Origin: Aphelenchoides besseyi
Lineage: Eukaryota; Nematoda; Chromadorea; Rhabditida; Aphelenchoididae
Length of the DNA stretch: 64,000 bases
Assembly (NCBI GenBank): GCA_024699855.1
Contig: JAMPIQ010000001.1
Coordinates: 5,332,001-5,396,000, forward strand
Reading direction: 5' to 3'
This document shows, piece by piece, positions 12,001 to 21,947 of the stretch. Numbering within the stretch: the first letter of the stretch is position 1; the number at the start of each line of letters is the position of its first letter. The position numbers were made by a program, and so were the translations under genes. The notes beneath the pieces are model-generated. The model did no database searches. It was not told the origin of the DNA and worked only from the letters and a program-made list of their open reading frames with translations.

Positions 12001-13681
12001 AGCACCTAAATGTGTCGAGTCAGCAGTTTGGTGACTCAACTAACCGTGTGGTATTCCCGATGGTGTTCCACTAGTCGAACGTAAAACTCCCGGTAAAGCA
12101 ACATGTCCATCTTGAGCGTGTTGTGGCTGATTGATTTGTCCGGTACCAATCAAAGTTGCTCGCGCGGGAGCTACGATGTCTTCGAGCATCGTAGATCCCT
12201 CATCGCCTTCAATTCCCAAATGATCAGCCAATTTCTTTTTCTTCAAAATAATGTCAATGTAACCGGCAATTAATTGTGCGATCTTTTCGCTGTCTTGAGT
12301 TTGGACCGAATAATAACCGTCTTTGTAATCACCAAAATCCTAAACCCATTCATTAGCTTTCGATTCTTCATTATGTCCAACCAATGTAAAAGTTTTTGGA
12401 GCTGCAGCCCATCGTCTCACTTGTTCCAGCGGCCATTCTTTAAGGACCTGCTTGGTCTTTTCGTCGACACGCATCACCGACTCTTTGTTCACTCCCAAAA
12501 GTCGTGGAATCAATCGGTTTTTTTCGGGCAACTTCTCTTTGACCAAAAAGAATGTTACACCTGAAGTTGAAGATCAGTTTTGCCGTCTAGTGATTGCTTA
12601 CCGTAAGTTGGCAACGATTGACACAACTCGCAGTACTTCTTCTTCGGAGCCATTTGATCTTCGTACAGGATTTCACGATACTCTTCGGCAATGTTCTTTT
12701 CATGTTCTTTCGCTTTGGCGTATTCTTTTGGCAGCAATTCTCGAACACTAAACACTAACGAATTAGTCAGTTAATCTGTTTTTCTTACTTCAGTTGTTTC
12801 TGAACTCCTTCTTGAAAGGGTCCGTATTCAATGTAGCATTGCAGAGCTGCCAACTTGATTGCCGTATCGCGGGAAACGGGATGCACACCGCTAAGCACTC
12901 CATCACGACATTGCAAGTAGAGCAAATTCAATTGAACAGGATCACGAGTATCAACATTGGTGTCCGAGAAGAAGAATTTGCGTCGCAACGTTAGTTCTTC
13001 GTTCTCGTCGATTTGCTGTTCCCGTAGAGTTTTGGACTGATCGACCCATTGGATTTCTTCGTCGGTGTGCAATTTGGCGCGCAACTGTTGAATTTGTTTC
13101 TCTTTTTTGCGGCCAATTGTGTTCATGAAGGCATTCGATTGCTGATAACCGTTTTCGTTTCCGTTTTGCGGTTGTGATCGTTGAGTTCCGGTGGGTGGAT
13201 GATCGCGAACAAGTGAGTACTCTTCGTGGTTTGCGATCCCCATCTTCGTGCACACGGTGATCATCAGCTGACTGATCGGTTGACTTTCGTCCACGAAAAT
13301 CGTTTTGACGGCGCCGCCATCCAACGTCCGAACACGCAACTGTCGAACTTTGTTTTTGTACTCCAAAGTGTCCTGGAAAAGCAAATTCCTCGACCTTTTG
13401 AAACCAACTACTCACTCCACTGCGAATCAGATAGTACTCCAGTTTGCGATTACTTTCCATCCAAAACGATTTGCTCGGCTGCTCATCGACGCGAATCAAA
13501 CCAAAGTCGTTTGCTGGAACAGACGGTCGAAGTCAACGGTTTCGAACTTACAGTTGCCGTGCATCCCGAGTTTATCGTGTATTAATCGACACGCATCGAA
13601 GACCATCGTGCTGGGCTCGAATTTCATCGTCTTTTTGACTCCCAACTCCTCGTTCTCGATATTCAGCGTCAAGACGCCCAT
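6029..13681 (-). CDS. Talin, with rod bundles R4-R9 absent
   Basis: Talin links integrin tails to actin at adhesion sites. The start at 13681 gives a head beginning MGVLTLNIENEELG, with F0-F3 FERM sequence running to about 12250 (LHTDEEIQW, DTRDPVQLNLLY, VKEKLPEKNRLIPRLLG, RWAAAPKTFTL). The linker follows (EGDEGSTMLED), then rod bundles R1-R3 (about 12039-10622). Exons from 9823 to 8506 match R10-R12 (VSGIIGDLDTTILFATSG, ENELLGAATSIEAAADKL). Exons 6774-6671, 6628-6436, 6393-6190 and 6145-6029 encode R13/THATCH (QWSEGLISAARAV, VQGHASEEKLIS) and the dimerisation helix (QEEVLRKERELQSAREKL). Sequence resembling human R4-R9 (about 900 residues) is missing between 10622 and 9823. Only a possible 12-nt exon (10502-10491, HPDY) lies there. 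By my exon estimate the protein is about 1,500-1,600 residues, against about 2,540 in human. Loss in biology and loss in assembly are both possible. Confidence 0.96.
6775..8505 (-). other. 1.73-kb talin intron before the THATCH exons
   Basis: This intron separates the R12 exon (donor GTGAG at 8505) from the R13 exon (acceptor TTTTTAG at 6775). It is about 40 times the usual intron size here. It is CpG-rich and open in several frames on both strands, like the talin upstream region, but I find no protein similarity. It could hold an enhancer or an internal promoter for a short C-terminal talin. Confidence 0.6.
9824..10490 (-). other. 667-bp talin intron where R4-R9 should be
   Basis: This lies between a possible 12-nt exon (10502-10491) and the exon starting at 9823. 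I checked the minus strand for helical-bundle coding and found none. It is AT-richer than the 6.8-8.5 kb intron and contains no run of N. Confidence 0.6.
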
Positions 13682-16460
13682 TCTCGGCGCGGATTAAAAA
13701 TCTGCAAAACAAATCGAATGCGAAGAATTGCGGCCGAAAGATCGCGTTTGGCATCTGCGGATCGGAAGGGCGGCTGTTGGGCCTCGAGAAGAGTGGGCGG
13801 CAATGAGACGACCAACAGGCGCTCGAAGCCGCGATATTGAACTCGACGGTCGACCGATTTTGATTGGAAACAACTTTCAGCGAACGAAAAGCTTTTCGAT
13901 TGTCCTCGCCAACTGAGGCTTCAGAAGTTCGACTTAATTGGCGAAAACGCGGAGAACAAAAGGAAACCAAAATCGTATTGCAGCCCCCAAAAAACGGGGC
14001 CGCTGATCGTAAAGCTGTCAGCAAAGAAGGCAGTCAAATCCATCAGTCAAAAAAAGAAGCGATGAATCACGGGCTCCCGCGTCCCGATGGAGTGGAATTG
14101 GCGTTTTTCGTAAATCAAAGAAATTTGCGTGCGCAAACAAAAAAACCGTTCGAGCCGGAGAACCGGAAAAAGATTTCCCGCTCTCGGATGGCAAACGCCG
14201 AGATGCGCAAGCGGTTTCGGGGGCCAAAAAGAACCGAAATTTTTTTGCGTCGAGAGACGCCGAAAACGCGGAGCCAAAAACGATGAATCAGTTTTTTGGG
14301 GACGCAAAATGATTCGACAAAAATGGGAATTTCAAACAGAAAAACAGCAAACACACGTGATTCTCCCCACAAGCACCGAAGAAACCGAATGACCGCCGAG
14401 ATCGACGCAAAGATCCGACGGCGCAGAAAGCAAACGCCGTGCACGCAAGCGCGGCGATCGGACGGCTTTTCTGTTCGTGAGTTCAATTCGCAAAATGGAA
14501 ACTAGTGACGTAACAAAAAAAGAGTTTGCGTTCGGACCAAAAATCGAGAAAGCGCTGCAAAAGTGAGCAGTGACGGACGAGTCAGTGGGAAAGAGGTCCT
14601 TTCCGTTGTTAGCCATTGCTCTCTCAAAAATCGCGAACGTCGTCCATTCGCCGAATCGAACGCGGCGCGCCCAAAACGTGAAAACGCATTTCCTTTCGCA
14701 TTTCTTATGAACTTCAAAAACGCTCAGCTTTCCGTTTGGCTCGAAAACGCTTTCGGACCGTCCGCTCTCGAAGACCACGACACGAATCCGAAAATGAAAG
14801 TGAGAAACAAAAAGACCCTCAGCGCTGATTGAATATCAAACTCTCGAGATCGCTGTTACTCTTCGAAACGATCGCGTCCCAACGAGGTCCCCAAAAAGCG
14901 ACACGCTAAACGGGCGTTTTGGAGCGTACGAAAAAATGACCGACCGGAAAAAAGAATTTCGACCGTCGGCTTCCAATTTCCGAGTTTTCGGCGCGGAGAC
15001 CAAAAAGCCATCGGTCAACAAAAACGTTTCTTAGCCGTGGGAATTCCGCGTTGACCGCTGGGAAATGGAGATTCGCGTTTCTGATGCATCGACTGCTGTT
15101 CTTTGGGTCATCATCTGTAGACAAAGAACTCAACCGCAGAGCCTCCGGAGATCATGAGGAGACGACAACACAACTTGTGACAACTCTCAACACTGAACAA
15201 ATGGCGATAAGCGTTTTTATTGTCGAAAAAGTTCAAAATACGAATCAACGTTAAAGATTGAAACGATTTTAGAGGTCCAATCATCGTCCAAACAATATTT
15301 GTTTTCTGCAAACTTGTCAACGAACTTCTTCAGTTAATCAACTCATTCTCGACAGAGGAAAGCATCAAAGTCCAGAAAGCTTCCCGTCCATAGCTCCAAT
15401 CGAAGCTCCTTAATATACTCCCTGCAAAAGACTAGTAGCTGCTATTAATGCACCAGCTGACTTTAACTTCTGTTTTGCATTATGCTTTACCACATTGTAC
15501 TTAGCAATATAAAAGTTTATTATGTCTGAAGTTTATCAACTGATAGTTCCATAGACAAGGAGTTTTTCATCCCAATTTATTTGCTTCGTAATCAACAATT
15601 CGACGGTTGGAACTCGATTGTAGGAAGTATCAAGAGGTTGTTGGGACGCACTTCTGCAATGTCGATCCAACATGATTGTACCGCTTGAAATTCTTTTGAA
15701 ACATGATTAAGTTTAATCGGAATTCAACACAACCGCTGGGATTTCTACGTCTCTCCTTTGAGGACGTGATATATTTCTGACTCTCTGAAACGATGCTTCT
15801 CGTACTCTTGCTGGTTTCGTGATCCGTGCCTATCGTATTTAACGCCACACAATGAGCAGACCTAATCAGAAGAGTTTCCGTGTGTGCAACTGTTTGTTGC
15901 TCTGTTGTGTTGAGGAAATCTATAGCACAACTCAGGCAAGTAAGCTGTAAATTGAAAGATGCTTATTGAATATGTATGAATGAGCTTACTACAACCGGAG
16001 GACGTCGAAGATCTTTGACGGTCGCAGGAGAATCGTTTCGATCAGTTTTGTGATTACACGTCGATTGTTGGGTTTTGATTGCTGAGGTCGGAAAATTCGG
16101 TTTGGTTGAGGTAAAAGAACACGACAGTTTCGATTAAAATCTGAACTAGATTGTTGACTTTGGGGGTATTCGTTGGATTCAGTGGAATGATTGTCATACA
16201 AACCCGAGAGGCATTCGAACGTTTCGCCAATCCTGCTTCAAAGCCCGCTCCACGTTTCGAATCGTTTTGACTTGAATCCATTCCTCGTCCTGGTTTTGTG
16301 ATTTGTTTTGAGAATCAAGTTGCATCGATTATGCGTGGCTACGGAAGCACAGACTTTCGAATGCTGTTAAGTGAAGTACAAAAATCAAAAGAGAACTCGT
16401 TTAAGTTGACTGTAGTATGCAAAAGATGAACCGAATCTTGATCGTTTCAACAGCGCCCAA
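13682..16460. other. Talin upstream region and gene-poor DNA
   Basis: From 13.7 to 15.0 kb the sequence is CpG-rich with A- and T-runs and long meaningless open frames, and probably serves as talin promoter. An 11-mer, TTTTTGGGGAC, occurs at 14293-14303 and inverted at 14887-14897. At 15852 an ATG opens a short cysteine-rich frame (MSRPNQKSFRVCNCLLLCC) ending at a possible GC donor near 15943, which might be a first exon. A minus-strand frame at 16276-16054 is open but unrecognised. I do not call a gene here. Confidence 0.4.
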
Positions 16461-17086
16461 ATGGAATTCGAGATGTTGGAACGACTGTTGAATGAAACAC
16501 CCGATGAAACACAAATCAACGAAATTCGAAATGAACTCAAAAATTTCAGAGAGATTTCGATGCTTTTGGACGTAAAATAAACATCTTCGAAGGGTCGATA
16601 GTTGCCGTTTAGTTTTCAACGTTTGATGCGGATCCAAATGTGCTGCTGACTTTGCGTGGCTATCGCATCTTTCGACGTCAGCAATTTGGATTCGATGACT
16701 GTTGGCACGAACATCGACAGAAAGAAAACAATCGTGAGCACTTTGTTAAGTGTCGAATGGCAAAAGTTCGCAAACGATTCGAGGAGTTCAAGTTCCACAA
16801 CCTGAATTTCTTCGAGTACTTTTACAACGTTTCGATTAAATTCGAAGACATGGCGTGGAAGTATGTTGCAACGAATTAGTTAAACTGTTGTTGTTGTAGC
16901 ATAAGTCTTGCGAACACAAATTACGCTCACGAAACTTATTGGCATCTCGAGTACGGTTCATGTGAATCGATAAAGCCGATTCAATGGGAATACAGTGAAG
17001 ATGGTCAGCTGCTTAATGTTCGTGTTACCATCTCTGTTGTAGATCTGGAAGATGATATGAAGGACGTTCTATTCATTTGGTCTTAA
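16461..17086 (+). CDS. Hypothetical protein, four exons
   Basis: ATG 16461 lies 8 nt after an acceptor-like TTTCAACAG, a typical trans-splice arrangement. Exons 16461-16571, 16613-16860, 16900-17003 and 17043-17086 join in frame across GT-AG introns of about 40 nt. The protein is about 168 residues, begins MEFEMLERLLNETPDE and has no signal peptide. The middle carries FGFDDCWHEHRQ followed by KCRMAKVRKRFEEF. DDCW-then-C spacing loosely recalls the HDDCW motif of the PLA2-like protein at 52960-53967, but the paired cysteines are absent, so I do not assign that family. An alternative start at 16331 does not keep frame. Function unknown. Confidence 0.5.
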
Positions 17087-18157
17087 TTGTACTTTGATGG
17101 CCATAAAGACGGTATCTCCAGAAGAATTGAAAGATCTGAAAAAGCAGTTCAACGAAGTCTTGGAAATCTGGAACTCACTGTTTTCTCAGAGCCATGACAT
17201 CAAAAAAACCACTTCTTGATCTCAGAACTCTAATGCAAATACCAAGCAGAATACGAGAGGACTGAAAACCAAAACTTAAAATGTAAACATCAAACTCACT
17301 TGTGTCTCCAAAGACATCTTGATCTCACTCATGTACGAAATCTCCTCGGATGGTTGTCGGAAAGCATATCGCCGATGTTTATCCTTAGAAGCAGTTAATA
17401 GCTTTGAACTAAACACTTCATTTGAAACTGGATTTAATGAAGATAAAGAAGGAAACTGCTGTTATAAGTATGCAAAAGAACAAGAAATCGATTGATCGAA
17501 AAGAAGACAAAGTCGCAGTCCTTGTCAGTTCTTTACTTTCACATTAATGATGTGAGGAAAGTAATGATAACGATTGATTTCGATTGGAAAAAGATCACTT
17601 ACATGCTCAGAAAATGAAGATCCCAGTAAGTAGAGGTGGAAAGGAGTGTATGAGTCTCTACTTTTAGTTTTATGCTTCAGCAGAATTTGGGGGAAACGAT
17701 GAAATTCATCGGTTAAAGGCCGTCTATCGCTCACAGAATTGTTCGAGTGTTTGAAGAAGGTCGTTGAACAGTTCTGTTTCATGTCCAAGGAACTTCATTT
17801 GAAAGATTTGTGTTCAAGGAGCATTTTTGGTGGTTGTTTTTAAGAAGTGAGTTACATGCTTTTTCCTGTTCTTATTCGGCTGTTTAGATGTGCTCAAGGT
17901 TCATAGTCGTGAATGCGTGCAACATGCAGATTCTCAGCTAAATGTATTCTGTTCAATTCTGTTGTTTATTTTGTTTTACATCATGAAGACAAACAATCGA
18001 CGATTATAATTGTTGAAGGAACTTTTAGTTCGACTCTGATGATTAATCCTACGGACAGAAATGATTTCTTCTTTCACTTGTGTTCTGTTTTTGACAATGA
18101 ATTTGCTTTTCTTTCTTATTTTCCTTCCAATTTGTTTTGGATTAAGATGCTGGATCG
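17087..18157. other. Unresolved stretch with exon-like fragments
   Basis: Several short coding-like pieces lie on the plus strand: ATG 17097 opens a 40-residue frame (MAIKTVSPEELKDLKKQFNE), and 17293-17485 is open and cysteine-containing (SSDGCRKAYRRCLSLEAV, then GNCCYKYAKE). A good GT-AG pair (GTAAGTAG to CTTTTAG, about 17628-17666) follows. I could not join them into one frame without a stop. They may be one or two divergent or decaying secreted-protein genes. Confidence 0.3.
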
Positions 18158-18488
18158 ATGGGTCTCGGGTTGTCTATTGGCCTTGTGATTATTGTTCATA
18201 CCGTCAAATTGGAAGCAACCGAGTGTCGTAAGTTGTCGTTTAATGCACATCTGAACTATTAAGTTGTTCAGTTATGGTTGTGGAAATGAAAACTCTCACT
18301 CCTATGATTCAACCGATCACTATTGTGTTTACAACGTGGCTCAAACCGAAATTGGAGTTCAATCCATGGATTGTATCTGTTGGACTGATTATTGCAATCA
18401 GCAGAATCGAACTCTCAATTCCGCTGCTACTCAATTGTATTCAATTTCTTTGACACTCTTGTCGATATCTTTCTTATTGAGAATCTGA
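18158..18488 (+). CDS. Ly6-like GPI-anchored surface protein
   Basis: ATG 18158 opens a signal peptide (MGLGLSIGLVIIVHTVKLEA) followed directly by TEC. After an intron ending TTGTTCAG at 18271, exon 2 (18272-18488) carries YGCGNE, HYCVYN and the CICWTDYCNQ motif typical of the Ly6/CD59 C-terminus. It ends in NSAATQ plus a hydrophobic stretch (LYSISLTLLSISFLLRI), which is a GPI-attachment signal with no cytoplasmic tail. Mature length is only about 65 residues, and fewer cysteines are visible than in the 50006 paralogue. The donor is ambiguous: GTTGTC at about 18235 keeps the frame, the better-looking GTAAG does not. Surface location is inferred. Confidence 0.65.
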
Positions 18489-18641
18489 AGTGAAAGTTTA
18501 ATAAGTGGACGATTTGATGGCTAATAGTTTAATAGTATTTGTTATTCGAATGATCCAATTTGAACATAAGTATCTAAAGCAATAGAAGTACATGAACAAA
18601 AGAGTTGACACGATGCCTGTCCTTCGACTGTTCTGTTTTTC

Positions 18642-18938
18642 AGAGCTCAAGAAAGTGTTCATGCCGAAAACAACTGTATAGTATACACAATAGCAAGAGA
18701 ACTTCAAGCCCCAACAACAGTAGTGATTGCTAGTGAAAACTGCTTGCAACCAGATCAGCTAACTAATGCACTCGAAACGCATGTTTCAACGGTTACATCA
18801 ATCCGTTTGGAGTATATCAATGGGGAGTTTAAATGTCAACTCGCTTTGGGATTTGCGAGACATCGACGCACATTTGAAGAGAAACACGTGACCAGAGCGT
18901 CTTTGGCATCACAGTCGGTCATCACGGACGTTCCATAA
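18642..18938 (+). CDS. Orphan exon-like open frame
   Basis: A 99-codon open frame follows a strong acceptor (CTGTTTTTCAG ending at 18641) and stops with TAA at 18936-18938. Residues are protein-like (ENNCIVYTIARELQAP, TSIRLEYINGEFKCQLALGF) and codon use looks coding. It contains no methionine, so it must be a terminal exon of a larger gene, but I found no upstream exon in phase. Unrecognised. It could be a pseudogene fragment. Confidence 0.3.
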   Translation, partial: RAQESVHAENNCIVYTIARELQAPTTVVIASENCLQPDQLTNALETHVSTVTSIRLEYINGEFKCQLALGFARHRRTFEEKHVTRASLASQSVITDVP

Positions 18939-20312
18939 ATCACATTCATTTCAAGGTCTTTTGCTGTAAAGTTCGAACTTTCGCGTCCCAACAGGTTTTT
19001 TGCACGCGCGAACTGTAAATCCACTTTTTTCGCAGCGAACGTCGTTTTCAAAATCCGCAGTTTGGCCGCTGATTCACGGCGAAATTCGAAGCGTCCCGTT
19101 TGAGTCACAGAGCGCGCATGTTTTTTTGCATGAGAATCGACAAACGTTTTGCCCGTTGATTCAAACGGCACTTCGCGTCGTGATTCAACAGCAATTTGCG
19201 CGACTTTGAGCAAAGAACGCACGCGGCAAAAAAAGCCATGGATCGCTCGAGAGGAATCGCACAGCTGTGGACAAGAGTGACGACGGGAATCTGCGCTTTT
19301 GCGTCGGTTGCCAGAATTTACCGTACGAGCTGGTTGACGTCGGGAATTCATTTGCTCGCAGTTCTACCTCGAAATTTGGAGTTTCCTGAGCAGGAGACGC
19401 CGTGTTGCACTTTTTTGTACCTCGCACAGCGACTTTATTTTTCACGTTAATCCCAAAAAATTGCGAAATCTCAGACCCGAAAAGCCAAGAGCTCGACGTA
19501 GCGGACAGTGATAATCCGACGGCGGTTTGTTGGCAAAATTAGCATTTCGCCCCGAGGGGAATTCTGTTTTGTCACGTGCAAATCAAAACCGTTCACCTGC
19601 GCAACAAAACAAAATCGCCGATCGGCGAAAACGCGGCAGATGCGTTCGGATTTGGCGCCGTCGAAGCGGCAGTTTTTTTGGGTCCTTGAGAAAAATGTTC
19701 TCTCTGTGATTATGCGCATTCGAATGACCTTCGATTCCAAGGACAAAAAGAACAGCCGAGATTCCCGGTCTATCAGTTCGAGAACACGTGGCGAATTTTC
19801 TGTTCGTTTTATCGGCGCATCGAATTTTTTGTTCTGTTCGCTTTGCCTCTTTTTCAATTTTGCGGAAGAAAAAGAAGGGGGTCGGGAAAAGTCGATGTGT
19901 CGCGACTTCTTTTTGGCCGCCGTCCGTTCAACTTTTTTTCTACGGTCGTTCATCATGGCGGCCGTTTTCACTTTTTGCTTCGATTCGAACGACCTTGTTG
20001 TTGTCGTCGTTCTCGGGACGTGTGCACACAAGACGAAGACGCACACAAACGTCGACGCACGCAAAAAGGCCACACCCTTTTCGATTGGTGAGACGCGAGT
20101 TGGCGTTCAATTCGCGTTTTTTTGCCACAGCGGACGCACGAGCGTTCGCTTTGCCACCACGCAGAGGCCGCCTATTTTTTTTCTCTCCGCCATTCTCCCC
20201 CCAATTCCACTCACTCGTTTCGACTGTTCGGTTGGTGGCGGCCGGAGAGTTTCTGCAGCTTTTATTTTGCAGTTCAGTTCCCTATGCAAATTTATTCCGC
20301 GACAGGCCGCCG
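18939..20312. other. CpG-rich gene-free block upstream of the 20-26 kb cluster
   Basis: High CpG, frequent A/T runs and long open frames on both strands (one spans 19508-20329) with no recognisable protein sequence. The low stop density follows from composition. It probably contains promoter and 5' untranslated sequence for the plus-strand cluster. The composition matches 13.7-15.0 and 58.7-63.6 kb. Confidence 0.5.
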
Positions 20313-20514
20313 ATGAAAGACATGGGTAGTGAGACGCTGCGATCGATCCATCAACGTTCACACAACTCGGGACTTGCCAGGTCTCGATTGTGCTGACGTT
20401 CGGAGGACGACGTTTTACACGGTCGTGTCACTATTCTGTTTTTCGCCGGTTGTTCTAATGTTGCTCATCGTTTACTGTGCAATTCTTGACGAACCATTTG
20501 AACACACAAACTGA
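20313..20514 (+). CDS. 48-residue single-helix membrane protein
   Basis: Exon 1 (20313-20325) encodes only MKDM and the first base of the next codon. A 55-nt GT-AG intron (20326-20380) leads to exon 2 (20381-20514). The product has one hydrophobic segment (VVSLFCFSPVVLMLLIVYCA) and a short acidic tail ending FEHTN. TTCAG at about 20274-20278 could be a trans-splice acceptor. It lies 266 nt upstream of the DHHC gene on the same strand. I do not recognise the family. The reading depends on a single splice, so it could be a chance frame. Confidence 0.45.
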
Positions 20515-20780
20515 GCCTAAACGGCCTACAGACATCAACGCAAAGACAACACCCCATCGAGCTGAGCTGTTGGCGATGTGAAACACAGAGAATCGGAAAA
20601 TCGGAACGAAGGCGTGAAAGAGCAAAGCAAAACACAGAAAAGCAATTAAACGTTTTTGGGACGTTTCAAGCTCCCGAGGCCCGTCGACAGGTGCGAAGGA
20701 ACAGTTGACCTGAGGAGGCAGTTGACTCGACGTTTGACGGCGTGGAAATTGGAATTAAAATGCGTTAATTGATCTCAGCC

Positions 20781-21804
20781 ATGGGTTTCTTTTGTCGGTC
20801 CTCACGAGTCTACAGCGGCAACAATCACTTCTGCGGTCTCAAATGGTGCAATCGGGACATCTGCGGAATCTTCTGTGCGATCTTCACGTGGTTGGTTTTT
20901 TGCTTCGGAAATTTCCACTTTCCGATTTTAAGGTTTCTGATGTGCTACGCACAGTTTTGCGTTTGTTTCGTCATGATGGCAACTTGGACGGCAAAGCCGA
21001 CGTTGCAGTTCGCAAACTTTTTCATTTTCCAGTTTTTCTTCCTATTGTCTTTCATCTCCCATTTTCGCACAATGACGACCGATCCCGGTGCCGTGCCAAA
21101 AGGCAATCTAACCGACGACTATCTGCAGCGACTGGAACGTGAACGTACGGCCGGCGGTCCAATGTAGAGGATGAGAAGCTGGCGAATTTGATCCCATTTT
21201 TCAGATATAAGTGTCACAAATGTGCATCCGTGAAGCCGGAACGTGCACATCATTGCTCAGTGTGCGATCGTTGCATCAGACGAATGGATCATCACTGTGA
21301 GTTGATGGGCCGATTTCGACATTTGAATCCGCGTTTCCAGGTCCGTGGGTCAACAACTGTGTGGGCGAGAAGAATCAGAAAACGTTCGTTCTCTTCACTG
21401 TGAGTTTTCATTTTGTTTCCATTTCCACTGTTGCGTTTCAGCTCTACATTGCGTTGATGTCGATTCACGTGTTGATTTGGACGATCGCGCAGTTTGTCTT
21501 TTGTGTGGACGAAGATTTTCGCGGTTGTTCGTATTTCGGCGCTCCCACAACCACAATTCTACTTATTTTCCTACTGTTCGAGTCGATTCTCTTCTCCATC
21601 TTCACACTCGTCATGTTGGGCACGCAGCTCTCGGCCATCTGCGCCGATCAGACGGGAATCGAGTCGCTGCGCAAAGAAGTTTACGCGAAAGGAAGCGGTT
21701 GGAAGAATCTGCAAGTGGTTTTTGGCGGCCCGATTTCGCTCCGATGGTTCAACCCGTTGGCGGCACCGTTTTTAACCGAAAAAGCTTTTGAGTTTTCGGT
21801 CTGA
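20781..21804 (+). CDS. DHHC-type protein S-acyltransferase, ZDHHC3/7-like
   Basis: Transfers palmitate to cysteines of membrane proteins, probably at the Golgi. Exons are 20781-21163, 21205-21296, 21341-21399 and 21442-21804. Two N-terminal membrane helices precede TTDPG ([14 protein letters not shown]). The cysteine-rich domain follows ([34 protein letters not shown]) with catalytic DHHC. The active-site cysteine codon is split by intron 2 (CAC T / GT CCG). Two further helices ([17 protein letters not shown] and a second) and a TTxE-like region ([11 protein letters not shown]) complete the fold. The short loop between helices 2 and the DHHC domain fits the ZDHHC3/7 group. ATG follows GATCTCAGCC, a possible trans-splice site. 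AATAAA lies just after the stop. Confidence 0.93.
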
Positions 21805-21947
21805 GGACGCGAATCTCCAAACTTCTATCGCATTTCTTAAGTTTTTGTAAATAAACGATTGTACCTTTTTGGGTTTCGGATTCCAAACGTTTTTGGCGTT
21901 TTCGTATTTTCGACATCCGGATTCTAGTTCTCACTTCTCTTTCAGTT

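Noticed and set aside
19508..20396. Two long overlapping plus-strand open frames (273 and 202 codons)
   Set aside because: They overlap in different frames, contain low-complexity Phe/Arg/Lys sequence and match the composition of other CpG-rich non-coding blocks.
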